Shown: positions 9,637-19,551, counted from the stretch's first letter. The stretch is 64,000 bases of DNA from JBDTCS01 sp039923455 (GCA_039923455.1 JBDTCS010000135.1:1-64000), one strand, 5' to 3'. The notes: generated by a model not told the origin, from the letters alone. Program-made: numbers and translations.

Positions 9637-11727
9637 GTGACGGTCTTAATGAGAAGAATTTTATTTAGCTGCATCTTTCTCGCGCTCGCGACGAACATCA
9701 GCCTCGCGCAATGGGAGCAAACGAGTGGTCCATCACTGGGTCACGTAAATGCATTTACGTATCGGGGCGACACGATTTATGCAGCAATGGGTCAGTATGG
9801 CATCGGAAGTGTTTTGCGCTCGGTTGATACCGGCGCCACTTGGCAGTGGCTCAGCTATACCTTACCGACCACAGTGCCCTTCGACGCGATTGCGCACGAC
9901 GCAACTACGCTTTATGTCGGAACACGCAACGGTCTCTACACGTCAACGAATGAAGGAGTCAGCTGGACATTGAGTCTTGCCGGAGTAACGGTTCACTCGC
10001 TTGCGTATCATAGCGGTCGTGTGATTTATTGCGGGCAGAACAACTCGCTCAAGATGACATCCGATCATGGTGCAACGTGGTTCAGCCCTTCGTCGCCGCT
10101 CCCATCTTCGTCCGGCGGATATAATTTTCTCTACTCGGATGGTGAGCAACTCTATCTCGGCTCGAACGGCAATGGCCTCTACCGCACAAGCGACTTCGGA
10201 ACAAGTTGGGCACTCGTTGCACAGGAGATTCCTGCCAGCGATGCGTACATGGAGATGATGATTCGCGCAGGCAACGTACTTTTTACTTCGACGCCCAGAG
10301 TTTTATGGCGATCGACGGACGAAGGCGCAACATGGGATAGCGCTGTGAATGGATTGCCGATGAGTGGCGGTGCGATGTCGATGGGGTATAGCGGCGGTGT
10401 TGTCATCGCCGGAATCGGTGGATATGGAATTTACAGATCGACCGATCTTGGCGTGAGTTGGAAGAAAGCATCGGATGGACTTTATCTCGCATCGATGAGC
10501 GCAATGCTCGTAATGGGAAACGAGATTGTCGCGGGGGCATTTGGAGTGTATCGCTCGAAAGATGACGGGTTGTCCTGGCAGGAATCCGGTGTGGGAGTCG
10601 GCGGCACGAGTGTCACCGCATTGCTTGCGACGGAACAGGGCGTGATTGCAGGCGATCTTGATGCTGACTTCGGCTTGCTTTGGCGTACGAATGATCGAGG
10701 CAAAAATTGGAATGTCACTTCATCGGGGCTGAGTACCATCGGCGTGAACACGCTTGTTGAAATCGGAGGTAATCTCCTTTGCGGATTGGATGGTGATGGT
10801 GTCGCGATCTCCACAGATATTGGAAAAACGTGGAGTCCGGCATCCGGGCTTCCGGCCAATGGTTACGTCTCAGCGATGGTGAGCAACGGATCAGTGGCGC
10901 TGGTTGGTACGTCGGGCTCTTCGTTTCCTTTATATCGGACTTCCGATGCGGGAAAAAATTGGTCAAACATCTCGAAAGGATTTGGCACGAATCAAATTCT
11001 CGCGATGATTACGGATGGTAATGATTTTATGATCGACGTAAACTCAGATGGATTCTTTCGCTCGATCGACGGTGGCCTCAGTTGGAATGCGATGAATAAG
11101 CCGGCGGAGTTTGATCCGCTGTTGCTCGGCGCGTTCGGAGGATTCGTGTTTGCCTCTGGAGCAAAAACGATGTACCGATCGGCTGATCACGGGGTGACAT
11201 GGATAGAAGCAGCGACAGGAGTTAGCGGTAATCGCGGGCGCGCAATGTTGTCAACCAATGGAGTGCTCTATCTCGGCACGAACCATGGAATGTTTTTCTC
11301 GCGCGATAGCGGAGCATCGTGGGAGGCCGAGAGCGATTCACCGATCCAGAATTTTTCTGTGCTATCGTTAGCCGTTCAAGATAACACGCTCTACGCCGGC
11401 ACGAGTGGCGTCGGAGTTTGGAGAAAGCAACTTGGCGCCTCCAGTGTTGCGAGAACATATTCAACGCCCAACTCCACACTCGCAGCAAATCCAAATCCCT
11501 TCAGCACGTCATTAACGATCGACTTCTCGATGCATGAATCCGAAGTTGTGGGCCTAGAGATTAGTGATGTACTCGGTCGTACGGTACGCAATGTGAATCT
11601 TGGAATGCAAGCTGTCGGTGCGCACACACTAACGATCGAACGTGGCGAACTGCATACCGGTATGTATTTGCTACACGTAAAACGAGGATCTCAAGCAGAG
11701 ACGCTGAAGATCCTCGTCGGAAAATAA
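9637..11727 (+). CDS. Secreted beta-propeller (Ycf48/BNR-like) protein with T9SS sorting domain
   Basis: The 696-residue product starts at GTG 9637 or, equally plausible, ATG 9649, just before a signal peptide (RRILFSCIFLALATNISLAQ). The body is a run of about a dozen repeats with the pattern YRSxDxGxSW (for example LRSVDTGATWQW, YTSTNEGVSWT, YRTSDFGTSWAL, YRSTDLGVSWKK), matching the sialidase/photosystem-II-stability type of propeller blade. The C-terminus (ANPNPFSTSLTIDF ... ISDVLGRTVRNV ... TGMYLLHVKRG) is a T9SS type A sorting domain. No catalytic residues are recognisable, so a structural or binding role at the cell surface is the safest reading. It is convergent with hpd, 20 bp away. 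Confidence 0.85.
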   Translation: MTVLMRRILFSCIFLALATNISLAQWEQTSGPSLGHVNAFTYRGDTIYAAMGQYGIGSVLRSVDTGATWQWLSYTLPTTVPFDAIAHDATTLYVGTRNGLYTSTNEGVSWTLSLAGVTVHSLAYHSGRVIYCGQNNSLKMTSDHGATWFSPSSPLPSSSGGYNFLYSDGEQLYLGSNGNGLYRTSDFGTSWALVAQEIPASDAYMEMMIRAGNVLFTSTPRVLWRSTDEGATWDSAVNGLPMSGGAMSMGYSGGVVIAGIGGYGIYRSTDLGVSWKKASDGLYLASMSAMLVMGNEIVAGAFGVYRSKDDGLSWQESGVGVGGTSVTALLATEQGVIAGDLDADFGLLWRTNDRGKNWNVTSSGLSTIGVNTLVEIGGNLLCGLDGDGVAISTDIGKTWSPASGLPANGYVSAMVSNGSVALVGTSGSSFPLYRTSDAGKNWSNISKGFGTNQILAMITDGNDFMIDVNSDGFFRSIDGGLSWNAMNKPAEFDPLLLGAFGGFVFASGAKTMYRSADHGVTWIEAATGVSGNRGRAMLSTNGVLYLGTNHGMFFSRDSGASWEAESDSPIQNFSVLSLAVQDNTLYAGTSGVGVWRKQLGASSVARTYSTPNSTLAANPNPFSTSLTIDFSMHESEVVGLEISDVLGRTVRNVNLGMQAVGAHTLTIERGELHTGMYLLHVKRGSQAETLKILVGK

Positions 11728-11747
11728 ACGGAGCAATCGGGCGTGAC

Positions 11748-12887
11748 TTATAAGTTGCCTCGCAACTCTTGTTCGTGTTCGATGGCTTCGAATAACGCTT
11801 TGAAGTTGCCTTTGCCAAACGAGCGACCACCGCGGCGTTGAATAACTTCGAAAAAGAGCGTTGGCCTATCTTGTGCCGGACGCGAGAAGATTTGCAACAT
11901 GTATCCGTCGTCGTCTTTGTCGACGAGAATTCCGAGCTTCGCTAACTCTTCGATCGGCTCTTTGATCTTTCCAACACGCGATTCCAACTCCTCGTAGTAG
12001 CTCGTTGGTACACGAAGGAATTCGAGCCCTTGCGCCGATAGCGTTTTAACGGTCTCAATAATATTGCCCGTCGCAAGCGCAATATGCTGCACTCCGGGGC
12101 CGTTATACCAATCAATGTATTCTTCGATCTGCGATTTCTTTTTTCCGGTCGCTGGTTCGTTGATCGGAAACTTGATCTTCTCAGAGCCAGACGCAACAAC
12201 CTTGGACATCAGCGCAGAATATTCGGTGCTGATATCTTTGTCGTCGAACGAAACGAAGAGATGAAATCCCATGATCTTCTCATACCACTCGACCCATGTG
12301 TTCATCTGATTCCAGCCAACGTTGCCGACTATATGATCTATGGCTGCGATGCCACTCGGTCGGGCGATGAGGTCAGGTGTAGTAACGGCGCGAAAACCGG
12401 GTGCGAAACCTTTGTACTCGCTACGATCGATGAAGCTGTGCACGGTGTCGCCGTAAGTTTTGATGGAGGCAATACGGTAAATGCCATTTTCATCTTTCAC
12501 TTCGCGCGGTTCCTGCGTGCCGGTGGCACCACGCTTGGTGGTTTCGCGATACGCCGCCTCTACGTCGGCAACCTCAAGTGCGATATCGCGAACTCCATCA
12601 CCGTGTATACGTAGATGTTCGTTCAACGGGCTATCCTGCGTGAGCGGTGTGGTTAGCACAAAGCGCACGTTGCCTTGTTCGAGTAAATAACTTGTTCGAT
12701 CTCGCGTACCTGTTTCGAGACCCGCATAGCCGGTGAGCTTAAAGCCCAATGCAGACCGGTAATAGTAGGCAGACTGGCGAGCATTGCCGACGATAAACTC
12801 GAGATGATCAATACCACGCAACGGAAGAAAATCTTCGTCTTTCGCGTTCGTTTTTGCTTTAGACTCTGTTATGACGTCCTGAGACAT
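11748..12887 (-). CDS. hpd: 4-hydroxyphenylpyruvate dioxygenase
   Basis: Non-haem Fe(II) dioxygenase converting 4-hydroxyphenylpyruvate to homogentisate in tyrosine catabolism. The 379-residue product has two vicinal-oxygen-chelate halves. The iron ligands are readable: H185 (AIDHIVGNV), H268 (GVQHIALATGNI) and E347 (LFFEVIQRRG); the spacing matches that of characterised bacterial enzymes. The conserved C-terminal tail (GNFKALFEAIEHEQELRG) that closes the active site is complete. It stands alone here: no homogentisate dioxygenase is adjacent, but one lies about 48 kb away (60349-61488). It is divergent from the carboxypeptidase gene starting at 13046. Confidence 0.96.
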   Translation of the reverse strand: MSQDVITESKAKTNAKDEDFLPLRGIDHLEFIVGNARQSAYYYRSALGFKLTGYAGLETGTRDRTSYLLEQGNVRFVLTTPLTQDSPLNEHLRIHGDGVRDIALEVADVEAAYRETTKRGATGTQEPREVKDENGIYRIASIKTYGDTVHSFIDRSEYKGFAPGFRAVTTPDLIARPSGIAAIDHIVGNVGWNQMNTWVEWYEKIMGFHLFVSFDDKDISTEYSALMSKVVASGSEKIKFPINEPATGKKKSQIEEYIDWYNGPGVQHIALATGNIIETVKTLSAQGLEFLRVPTSYYEELESRVGKIKEPIEELAKLGILVDKDDDGYMLQIFSRPAQDRPTLFFEVIQRRGGRSFGKGNFKALFEAIEHEQELRGNL

Positions 12888-13045
12888 ATCGCAATATTTG
12901 TTAAGATGTGAGCGATCCTGCCGGCCATGCGATCAAGTTCACGCGCTCTTGCAGGGATACTTAGTAAACAGAAAGAGGTTTGACAAGGGTTCAATCTCTT
13001 CTTTTTTGAGTTGAATTCTGATCCGCTTATGATGATTCGCATACG

Positions 13046-14614
13046 ATGATCCGCCGAATATCCCTCGTCCTGATTGGGTTTTTGCTAAACGTACTTCCAC
13101 TAGTTGGAAGTGCGCAACCGGTTACGCTGCCGCCAAGTCCCGCGTTGCGGTCAGAAAATGGGCTGCAAGATCTCCAGCGCGATCTTTCTGATATATTCAA
13201 CGACCCAAATTTCTCCAATGCAACTTGGGGGGTGTGCGTGCAATCACTCGAAACCGGGCAGTATCTGTTTCGGCTGAACGACACCAAAAGCTTGCTGCCG
13301 GCCTCGAATTTCAAGTTGCTTACTGCGGCAGAAGCATTGACGGTTCTTACTCCAGATTTTCACTTTACAACACAACTGCTTTCGGCAGGGCGAATATCCG
13401 AGTATACCCTCAAAGGGGATCTCGTGATCCGCGGTGCCGGAGATCCGACGCTTGGGGCGTTTAGTATGTTGCGTGATACCTCGCCGATGCGCGTGTTTGA
13501 AGCCTGGGCGGATTCTTTAGAGCGCTTGGGTATTCGAAAGATCGAGGGCTCGATAATCGGTGATGATTCGTACTTTACGGATGACCTCTACCCGGCCGGA
13601 TGGGCGCTCGAGGATGAGCCGTACTATTATGCGATGCAGACTTCGGCGCTCTCGTTTGCAGAGAATCAAGTTAGTGTAAGCGTCACGCCCGGAACGAGTG
13701 TTGGATCAAAAGCGAGATTTGAGCTAATCCCTTCGACGAGTTACTTAACGGTGGTCAATCACGCAACCACAAAAGCGGATTCCATTCGGAAGCGACTGAC
13801 GGGCGGCGGGGACACTCTTATCGCCGCTGGCACTAATACGATCGAGATCACACGCGCACTCGGTTCGCCGACGATCATTATCAAAGGGGAGATACCGCTC
13901 TCCGGCGCCGAAGCACACGAACAGCTATCGGTTGTGAATCCGGCGCGCTATGCTGCGACGATCTTTCGAGAGGTGCTCGAAGCGCGCGGTATTCAGATCA
14001 TCGGACCAACAATGACGATCTCGGAGCTCAAGAAACCGTTTCCCTATTTGAAGGCTCGTGTCCTCGCACAATATATTAGTCCACCACTACCGGATATCAT
14101 CAGCGTGATGAACAAGCAATCGGACAACATGTTTGCCGAGCAGCTGTTTCGTACGGTAGCCAAGGAACAAGAAGGCGAGGGCAGTTGGACGAAGGGGATC
14201 GAAGCTATGAAAAAATATCTCGCTTCAATCGGAATCGCACCCGATAGAGTCGCGATCTATGACGGCTCCGGGCTTTCGCGAATGGATCTTATCTCGCCGG
14301 TTCAACTCGTAACGGTGCTACGGGCAATGTACGATCGCCCGACGCTCTTCAAGTTGTTTTACCCATCACTCTCGATCGTCGGAGTGGATGGCACCCTGGC
14401 CCGAAGACTGAAGGATACCCGCGCACAAGGGAACGTCCACGCCAAGACGGGATTCGTAACCGGTGTTCGTTCTATTAGCGGTTACTTGACAACCCACGAG
14501 AATGAACTGCTTGCTTTTAGTATCATTGGCAATAATTTCACCACACCGGTCTCGCTTGCGAACAATCTGCAAGACTTGGTTTTACTACGGCTTGTGAACT
14601 TTTCCCGTAAGTAG
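13046..14614 (+). CDS. dacB: D-alanyl-D-alanine carboxypeptidase/endopeptidase (PBP4/DacB type, family S13)
   Basis: A periplasmic low-molecular-weight penicillin-binding protein that trims or cleaves peptidoglycan cross-links. All three active-site boxes are visible: SxxK as SNFK (S87-K90, in LLPASNFKLLTAAEAL), SxN as SDN (359-361, in NKQSDNMFAEQL) and KTG (467-469, in HAKTGFVTGVRS). The large insertion between the first two boxes is typical of the S13 family, as is the 522-residue length. The signal peptide (IRRISLVLIGFLLNVLPLVGSAQ) supports ATG 13046. About 100 bp separate it from the following M16 peptidase pair on the same strand. Confidence 0.93.
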   Translation: MIRRISLVLIGFLLNVLPLVGSAQPVTLPPSPALRSENGLQDLQRDLSDIFNDPNFSNATWGVCVQSLETGQYLFRLNDTKSLLPASNFKLLTAAEALTVLTPDFHFTTQLLSAGRISEYTLKGDLVIRGAGDPTLGAFSMLRDTSPMRVFEAWADSLERLGIRKIEGSIIGDDSYFTDDLYPAGWALEDEPYYYAMQTSALSFAENQVSVSVTPGTSVGSKARFELIPSTSYLTVVNHATTKADSIRKRLTGGGDTLIAAGTNTIEITRALGSPTIIIKGEIPLSGAEAHEQLSVVNPARYAATIFREVLEARGIQIIGPTMTISELKKPFPYLKARVLAQYISPPLPDIISVMNKQSDNMFAEQLFRTVAKEQEGEGSWTKGIEAMKKYLASIGIAPDRVAIYDGSGLSRMDLISPVQLVTVLRAMYDRPTLFKLFYPSLSIVGVDGTLARRLKDTRAQGNVHAKTGFVTGVRSISGYLTTHENELLAFSIIGNNFTTPVSLANNLQDLVLLRLVNFSRK

Positions 14615-14717
14615 AGTTCTTTACAGTAGCTATGCCGATAGGAGTGTTTGCAGGAGTTTGTTTTGGGTGAACGAGGTTCTACGTGCGTTCGCTTATCACC
14701 ACCGTTATACAGGTCGA

Positions 14718-16082
14718 ATGAAGAGAGCTTGCTTGTTTTGTTTGCTCATAGTCGTGTTTGCCGCCGGTCAGAATGTTCGAGCGCAATTGCCGCCCTGGAC
14801 GCGCTTCACGCTTCCGAGCGGGCTCGAGGTGCTTGTAGTCGAGAATCACCTGACACCTATTGTCACGGTCGAGATCGCGGTGAGGAATGGCTCGTTCACC
14901 GAGCCGCCCGAATACAACGGGCTCTCGCATCTTTACGAGCACATGTTCTTCACGGCCAACGAGCGTGACACTACGGAAGATGAATTTCTCTCGCACGTCG
15001 ATGATCTCGGAATTCTCTTTAATGGTGAAACGCAAGAGGAGAACGTCCAATATTATTTTACACTTCCCAAACAAAACTTGAGCGCCGGCCTGGAATTCAT
15101 GGCTACCGCGATCACCTCGCCACTCTTTAAAGAAGAGGAATTGCACAAGCAGCGTGAGATTGTCCTTGGGGAGTTCGATAGGAGTGAGGCACTTCCACTC
15201 TTTCAGTTTGGGCGCAAAGTGAACGCGGCACTTTGGGGTGATAACATCAGCCGAAAAGAAAAATTGGGGCAGCGTTCCACGATTAAGACCGCAACGCGTC
15301 AAAAAATGCTGACGATCCAGCACAAGTATTATGTACCAAATAATTCGCTGCTGATCATCGCAGGTGATGTCAAGACCGAGGATATTAAGCGCCTTGTGCC
15401 TATCTATTTCTCCGGATGGCAAAGAGGGGACGATCCATTCGCGAAAGATCCGCCACCAGTGATTCCTGAGTTGACGCAGACGACGATTGTCGCCGATACG
15501 GTGGAGCAGCCAACCGCTACCGTTATGGTTCGCTGGCACGGCCCTTCGATCGGAATTGACGACAAAGGTACCTACGCTGCCGACGTATTCAGTTATATCA
15601 TTGGTCAAGCGGAACATGAGTTTACGAAAAAATTGCAGGAGAGCGGACTCGCGCTCGGTGTTAATTTCTGGTACTACACGCAGCGTTACGTCGGCCCGAT
15701 TCAAGCCGATATCGTAACTACACCGGAAAAGCTCGAGCAAGTGATGCGAATCTTCTGGGAGCAGGTTGCGAAGTTTGATGATCCTAATTATTTCACCGAC
15801 GACGAACTGGAAACTTCTAAACATGCGCTGCGAACGCAGATTCTATACAAAAGCGAACAGCTTTCTATTTTTGCGCAGGATCTCGCATTCTGGTGGGCTT
15901 CGACAGGATTAGATTATTATGAGCACTACTTAGATAATCTCAGTAAAATTACCCGTGAGGATATCCGCAATTATGTCCACCGGTATATTCAGGGAAAGCA
16001 TTATGTACTCGGAGTCGCGATGAGCAAAGAGGCGAGCAAAACAGTACCGCTCGACCGACTGCAACCCTCGCAAAAGCCGTAG
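14718..16082 (+). CDS. M16-family zinc metallopeptidase (catalytic subunit of a pair)
   Basis: I chose ATG 14718 because it begins a signal peptide (MKRACLFCLLIVVFAAG...RAQ); the product is 454 residues. The inverted zinc motif HxxEH is present as HLYEH (H71, E74, H75), with a third ligand Glu about 77 residues later in IVLGEF (E152), as in pitrilysin-type enzymes. The single-clan half-size architecture implies that it works with a partner, and the next gene encodes a similar protein without the zinc motif. Together they resemble the active/inactive M16B pairs of Gram-negative bacteria. The substrate is not predictable; export suggests periplasmic or surface peptide degradation or processing. 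Confidence 0.92.
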   Translation: MKRACLFCLLIVVFAAGQNVRAQLPPWTRFTLPSGLEVLVVENHLTPIVTVEIAVRNGSFTEPPEYNGLSHLYEHMFFTANERDTTEDEFLSHVDDLGILFNGETQEENVQYYFTLPKQNLSAGLEFMATAITSPLFKEEELHKQREIVLGEFDRSEALPLFQFGRKVNAALWGDNISRKEKLGQRSTIKTATRQKMLTIQHKYYVPNNSLLIIAGDVKTEDIKRLVPIYFSGWQRGDDPFAKDPPPVIPELTQTTIVADTVEQPTATVMVRWHGPSIGIDDKGTYAADVFSYIIGQAEHEFTKKLQESGLALGVNFWYYTQRYVGPIQADIVTTPEKLEQVMRIFWEQVAKFDDPNYFTDDELETSKHALRTQILYKSEQLSIFAQDLAFWWASTGLDYYEHYLDNLSKITREDIRNYVHRYIQGKHYVLGVAMSKEASKTVPLDRLQPSQKP

Positions 16083-16102
16083 TACTTCGTTAAAAAAAGC
16101 TT

Positions 16103-17482
16103 GTGATGTTTGTTCGTACGCCAATGCAAATGATTTTTTTGAGCCGACTGATTTCTAAGGCTTCGCTTGTGGTCTTGTTAGCAGGTATCGTCGCCGCGTG
16201 CGCAAGTGCTCCGAAGGTAACTTCGACTCGCATCATCGACGATGTGCAGGAATTTACTGTCGATGGAGTGCAGGTGCTACTTCGGGAGAGTCGAGCGACT
16301 CCAGTAATCAGCGCAGTGTTGTTCATCAAAGGTGGCTCGAGCCAGATCGATACATCGCTTCCGATTTCGACCGAGTATTTCGCGATGAGTATTGCGGCCG
16401 GCAGTGGTACCCAGCGAACTTCGAAAGCCAACTACCGCAATGCACTTCTGCGAATGGGGACCTATATCACCGGCGAAGATGGTCGCGATTTTTCGTTACT
16501 AAGCTTGCGATGTGTGCGTGAAAACTTTGATAGTTCGTGGCAATATTTTTCGGATGTCATCACGCAGCCTGCCTTCGATCAAGTCGAGTTTGATAATATG
16601 AAGCACAATGTGCTCGTCGAACTCGGAGCTGCCAGAAACGATGCGGATCGTTACTCACGGATTGTTGCCGACTCGCTCTTTTTTGCAGGGCATCCTTACG
16701 GTAGGCATTTAACTACGGAAGATGTCGAACGCATCACACTCGATCAAATCCGCACGCATTATCACTCGATCATGAAGAAGTCGCGACTCTTGCTGACGGT
16801 GGTGGGGAATATTTCGAGGGATGAGCTTACGAAGAAATTAGTAGCAAGTCCCGTAACCAATCTTTCCGAGGGAAGTTTTGTCGAGCAGACGCTTTCTGCT
16901 CCACCAAAATCCAGAACGCCGGGTGCGACGCTGATTCAATTCAGCCGTAAGCTTCCGACGAATTATGCGATCGCGTATTATTCCATCCCGAGCAAAGGCG
17001 ACTCGGATTACTATGCGTATGTGAGGCTCAGAAATTTCTTTGGAGGTTTTGTCTATAATCACATTCGTGTACAACACAATCTGGCGTACGCTCCGAATGT
17101 CGATGATGCAGAGTTTCGGACCTCGAATGGCATCATCTCGTTTCAAACCGGATACGTGGATAGCGCTGTGAAGATCATCGACGAAGATGTTGCATTCTTC
17201 CAAGACAACCGTATTCGTGAGTCAGCGATCAAAGAAGGAGTTGGTCGATGGACAACGAGTAACTACGTAAAAGCGGAGACAGCGCAAAGTCAGGCGTTCT
17301 TACTTGGTCAATCGAAACTGTTGACGGGAGATTGGCGAAACGCATTTGTGAATTACGACAAGCTCGCGAGTGTGACCTCGGATCAATTGCAGCGAGCCGC
17401 CCAAAAATATTTGCGCAATTTTAATTGGGTCGTCGTGGGTGATACGACTGGTATTAGTCAGCAGTTATTGCAATCGAGATAA
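16103..17482 (+). CDS. M16-family peptidase-like lipoprotein, inactive partner
   Basis: 459 residues from GTG 16103; ATG 16124 would also fit and leaves a good lipoprotein signal ending IVAAC. The overall fold follows M16 (LLRESRATPVISAVLFIKGGS... GHPYGRHLT... VVGNISRDELTKKL), but where HxxEH is expected the sequence reads ISTEYFAMSIA, so the zinc site is lost. The C-terminal half keeps a segment GGFVYNHIRVQHNLAYAP resembling the Arg/Tyr substrate-binding motif of non-catalytic M16B partners. It begins only 20 bp after the catalytic gene, consistent with an operon and a heterodimer. A strong terminator follows at 17513-17545. Confidence 0.88.
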   Translation: MMFVRTPMQMIFLSRLISKASLVVLLAGIVAACASAPKVTSTRIIDDVQEFTVDGVQVLLRESRATPVISAVLFIKGGSSQIDTSLPISTEYFAMSIAAGSGTQRTSKANYRNALLRMGTYITGEDGRDFSLLSLRCVRENFDSSWQYFSDVITQPAFDQVEFDNMKHNVLVELGAARNDADRYSRIVADSLFFAGHPYGRHLTTEDVERITLDQIRTHYHSIMKKSRLLLTVVGNISRDELTKKLVASPVTNLSEGSFVEQTLSAPPKSRTPGATLIQFSRKLPTNYAIAYYSIPSKGDSDYYAYVRLRNFFGGFVYNHIRVQHNLAYAPNVDDAEFRTSNGIISFQTGYVDSAVKIIDEDVAFFQDNRIRESAIKEGVGRWTTSNYVKAETAQSQAFLLGQSKLLTGDWRNAFVNYDKLASVTSDQLQRAAQKYLRNFNWVVVGDTTGISQQLLQSR

Positions 17483-17512
17483 CGCCACTCGCGCTTAAAA
17501 CAGCACGTACCT

Positions 17513-17545
17513 GCTCGGAGGATTTATTTCTTCCGAGCTTTTTTT
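17513..17545 (+). terminator. Rho-independent terminator of the M16 operon overlapping the end of the convergent gene
   Basis: A 9-bp stem (GCTCGGAGG pairing with CTTCCGAGC, one G-T pair) encloses an 8-nt loop and is followed by seven T residues. The stop codon (TAA on the minus strand) of the convergent Gfo/Idh gene lies in the loop, so the last codons of that gene form one arm and the U-tract. Confidence 0.85.
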
Positions 17546-18564
17546 GTTGGAGCCGCAAGGACGATCTCCTTGTGCTTGGCTGCCGATTGATAAATTGCCT
17601 CCACTACCTGCATCCGACGTGCAGACTCCTCGCCCGAAGAGATCAGAGGCACGAGATCCTTCACCGCATTTATGAAGTGGCGTAATTCATTCTCGTATGA
17701 CTTCTTGTAGAGGCTAAGCGGTGTTTGCGTTTTGACCGGTGTGAGATTCACCAGACTTCCGTGCACGCGTTTGAACACGCGCAACGGATTGATGAACGCG
17801 CTGCCATCGGCACCAAAAACATTGCAATAGAAAAAGTCTCCTTCGCGATGGAACGTCCAACTCACTTCGATCGTAAGTGTCACGTCGTTTTCAAGACGAG
17901 CGAAAACCGCGGCTGAATCTTCTACGGTCTTCGTCTGCTGATTGTAGGCAGAAGCACTGACCGATAACACAGCCGGATAGTTCAGCAACCAGAGCGCCAT
18001 ATCGAGCATTACGATACCCATGTCCAAGAATACGCCGCCGCCCGACTTTTCTTTTTGTTGATGCCATGCCGCAAGGCTCGATTGTTGTTTGAGCCAGCCG
18101 GACTTGATGTAAAAAATCTTACCGAGTTCTTCTTTCTCGATAAAGGTCTTTAGGATCATCGTGTCAGGTCGGAATCGATTGTTCATTCCGACCATCAGCT
18201 TGCGGCCATATTTCGCTGCCGCATCGACCATCTCCTTGGCTTCTTTGTACGTACGGGCGATCGGCTTTTCTACCAAGACGTCTTTGCCCGCTGCGAGCGC
18301 TGCGAGCGCGATCGGCTTATGCGCGTCAGTCGAAGAACAAATATCGATTGCTTGAATATCCGAGGCGATACTCGAAGCGAGCAGTTGTTCGATGTCGGTA
18401 AAGTAATTCGGAATTCCGGCACGAGCCGCAACTGCTTGCACTTTACGTTTATCCGGATCGACTACTGCGACGATCTCGACATCGGGCATCCGCTGCAAAA
18501 TGGGTAGATGCACTACTTGTCCGACGTTTCCGCAACCAACTAAGGCGACTTTGATTTTATCCAT
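17524..18564 (-). CDS. Gfo/Idh/MocA family NAD(P)-dependent oxidoreductase
   Basis: A 346-residue cytoplasmic oxidoreductase. The N-terminal Rossmann motif GCGNVG (10-15) and the conserved EKPIA (from 99) are the defining features of the Gfo/Idh/MocA family, whose members oxidise or reduce sugars, inositols or related compounds. A C-terminal alpha/beta domain (GGGVFLDMGIVMLDMALWLL; later residues ENDVTLTIEVSW) completes the fold. The specific substrate cannot be read from the sequence. The C-terminus is lysine-rich (KKARKK), and those codons form part of the terminator of the convergent M16 operon. The gene stands alone on its strand. Confidence 0.9.
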   Translation of the reverse strand: MDKIKVALVGCGNVGQVVHLPILQRMPDVEIVAVVDPDKRKVQAVAARAGIPNYFTDIEQLLASSIASDIQAIDICSSTDAHKPIALAALAAGKDVLVEKPIARTYKEAKEMVDAAAKYGRKLMVGMNNRFRPDTMILKTFIEKEELGKIFYIKSGWLKQQSSLAAWHQQKEKSGGGVFLDMGIVMLDMALWLLNYPAVLSVSASAYNQQTKTVEDSAAVFARLENDVTLTIEVSWTFHREGDFFYCNVFGADGSAFINPLRVFKRVHGSLVNLTPVKTQTPLSLYKKSYENELRHFINAVKDLVPLISSGEESARRMQVVEAIYQSAAKHKEIVLAAPTKKARKK

Positions 18565-18717
18565 GTTGCAAAAATACTATTCAAAAAAGCTCTATCGGTG
18601 CAAATTAGGCAGTTTTCTTTTTCCTGCCATTTTTTCCTCGCCAATTATTGCAACACTTTTGGAAATTTTGGGTTAATAACTTTGCGTAAATTTCGCCAAT
18701 CCAACAAGGTCACGTCT

Positions 18718-19551
18718 ATGAAAAAAGTGTTAAGCGTTCTTGCAGGGCTCATTCTGTTGCCATCGATCGGATTCGGGCAGATGACAACGGTGGTAACCCC
18801 TATCGTGAAGGGATCGTCGGTCGATCGTGCTTCAAAGGTTGGAATGCACTTCCAGATTCAGACGGGCTCGACGAAATTGCCGTTTGTGCTCTCGGTTGGT
18901 GATACCTCTCTGAATCTCATGGCGGGTGATATTACGCAGATCGACGGCACGCTTCAGAATTTGTCAGACAGCATTTTGACCATCACGTGTACGCGCACGC
19001 AAGTGCTTCCGGATAATTGGTCAACGAGCATTTGCTTTGGGACGGTTTGCCAGCCACCAATGGTAAGCGTCGCCAAATCCGTTTTTCAGCCACACGAGAA
19101 AGACATCTTCTCTTTTCACGTAAACACGGATGAGTCTACTCCCATGGGGACACTCACAGCACGCTTGACGATCAGCGCTTCGACCGACAATCCGGCCGAT
19201 ACATCGAGCATTGTGGTTACCGCCACTTCCCATACCGCGGGAGTTGCGACTCAGCAGGCCAAAAGTTTGGTTTTGAATACTGCCGAGATTACAAGCATTT
19301 TTCCAAGTCCGCTCACATCTGGAGAGAGTTTAAATCTTCAAGTTTCGAGCCCAAATTCCGGAATCGCTTCGTTCTCAATCTATGACGCACTTGGACGCAG
19401 GCTCTCCGTAGCGCTTCCTAATCAGCAGATTTCGCGTGGGTTGACTAACTTGACCCTTCCGTCTCTGGAACTCCCTACGGGCAGTTATATGCTTCGTATG
19501 GAGCTTAATGGGTCCGCACTACAAGGCCGTATGTTCCAGCTGGTCCATTAA
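18718..19551 (+). CDS. Small secreted protein of unknown function with T9SS sorting domain
   Basis: A 277-residue product starting at ATG 18718, where a clear signal peptide begins (MKKVLSVLAGLILLPSIGFG); an upstream in-frame start adds only non-signal sequence. The middle (about residues 35-180) is predicted to be beta-rich and resembles a single Ig-like or alpha-galactosidase NEW3-type module (LQNLSDSILTITCTRTQVLP ... MGTLTARLTIS), but I do not recognise a named family. The C-terminus (IFPSPLTSGESLNLQV ... SIYDALGRRLSV ... TGSYMLRMEL) is a T9SS sorting domain. It is followed by a hairpin terminator at 19605-19638. Confidence 0.75.
   Translation: MKKVLSVLAGLILLPSIGFGQMTTVVTPIVKGSSVDRASKVGMHFQIQTGSTKLPFVLSVGDTSLNLMAGDITQIDGTLQNLSDSILTITCTRTQVLPDNWSTSICFGTVCQPPMVSVAKSVFQPHEKDIFSFHVNTDESTPMGTLTARLTISASTDNPADTSSIVVTATSHTAGVATQQAKSLVLNTAEITSIFPSPLTSGESLNLQVSSPNSGIASFSIYDALGRRLSVALPNQQISRGLTNLTLPSLELPTGSYMLRMELNGSALQGRMFQLVH

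Noticed and set aside
12980..13010. TTGACA box upstream of dacB as a sigma-70 promoter
   Set aside because: No TATAAT-like sequence at 16-18 bp spacing, and Bacteroidota promoters use different consensus elements; chance match likely.
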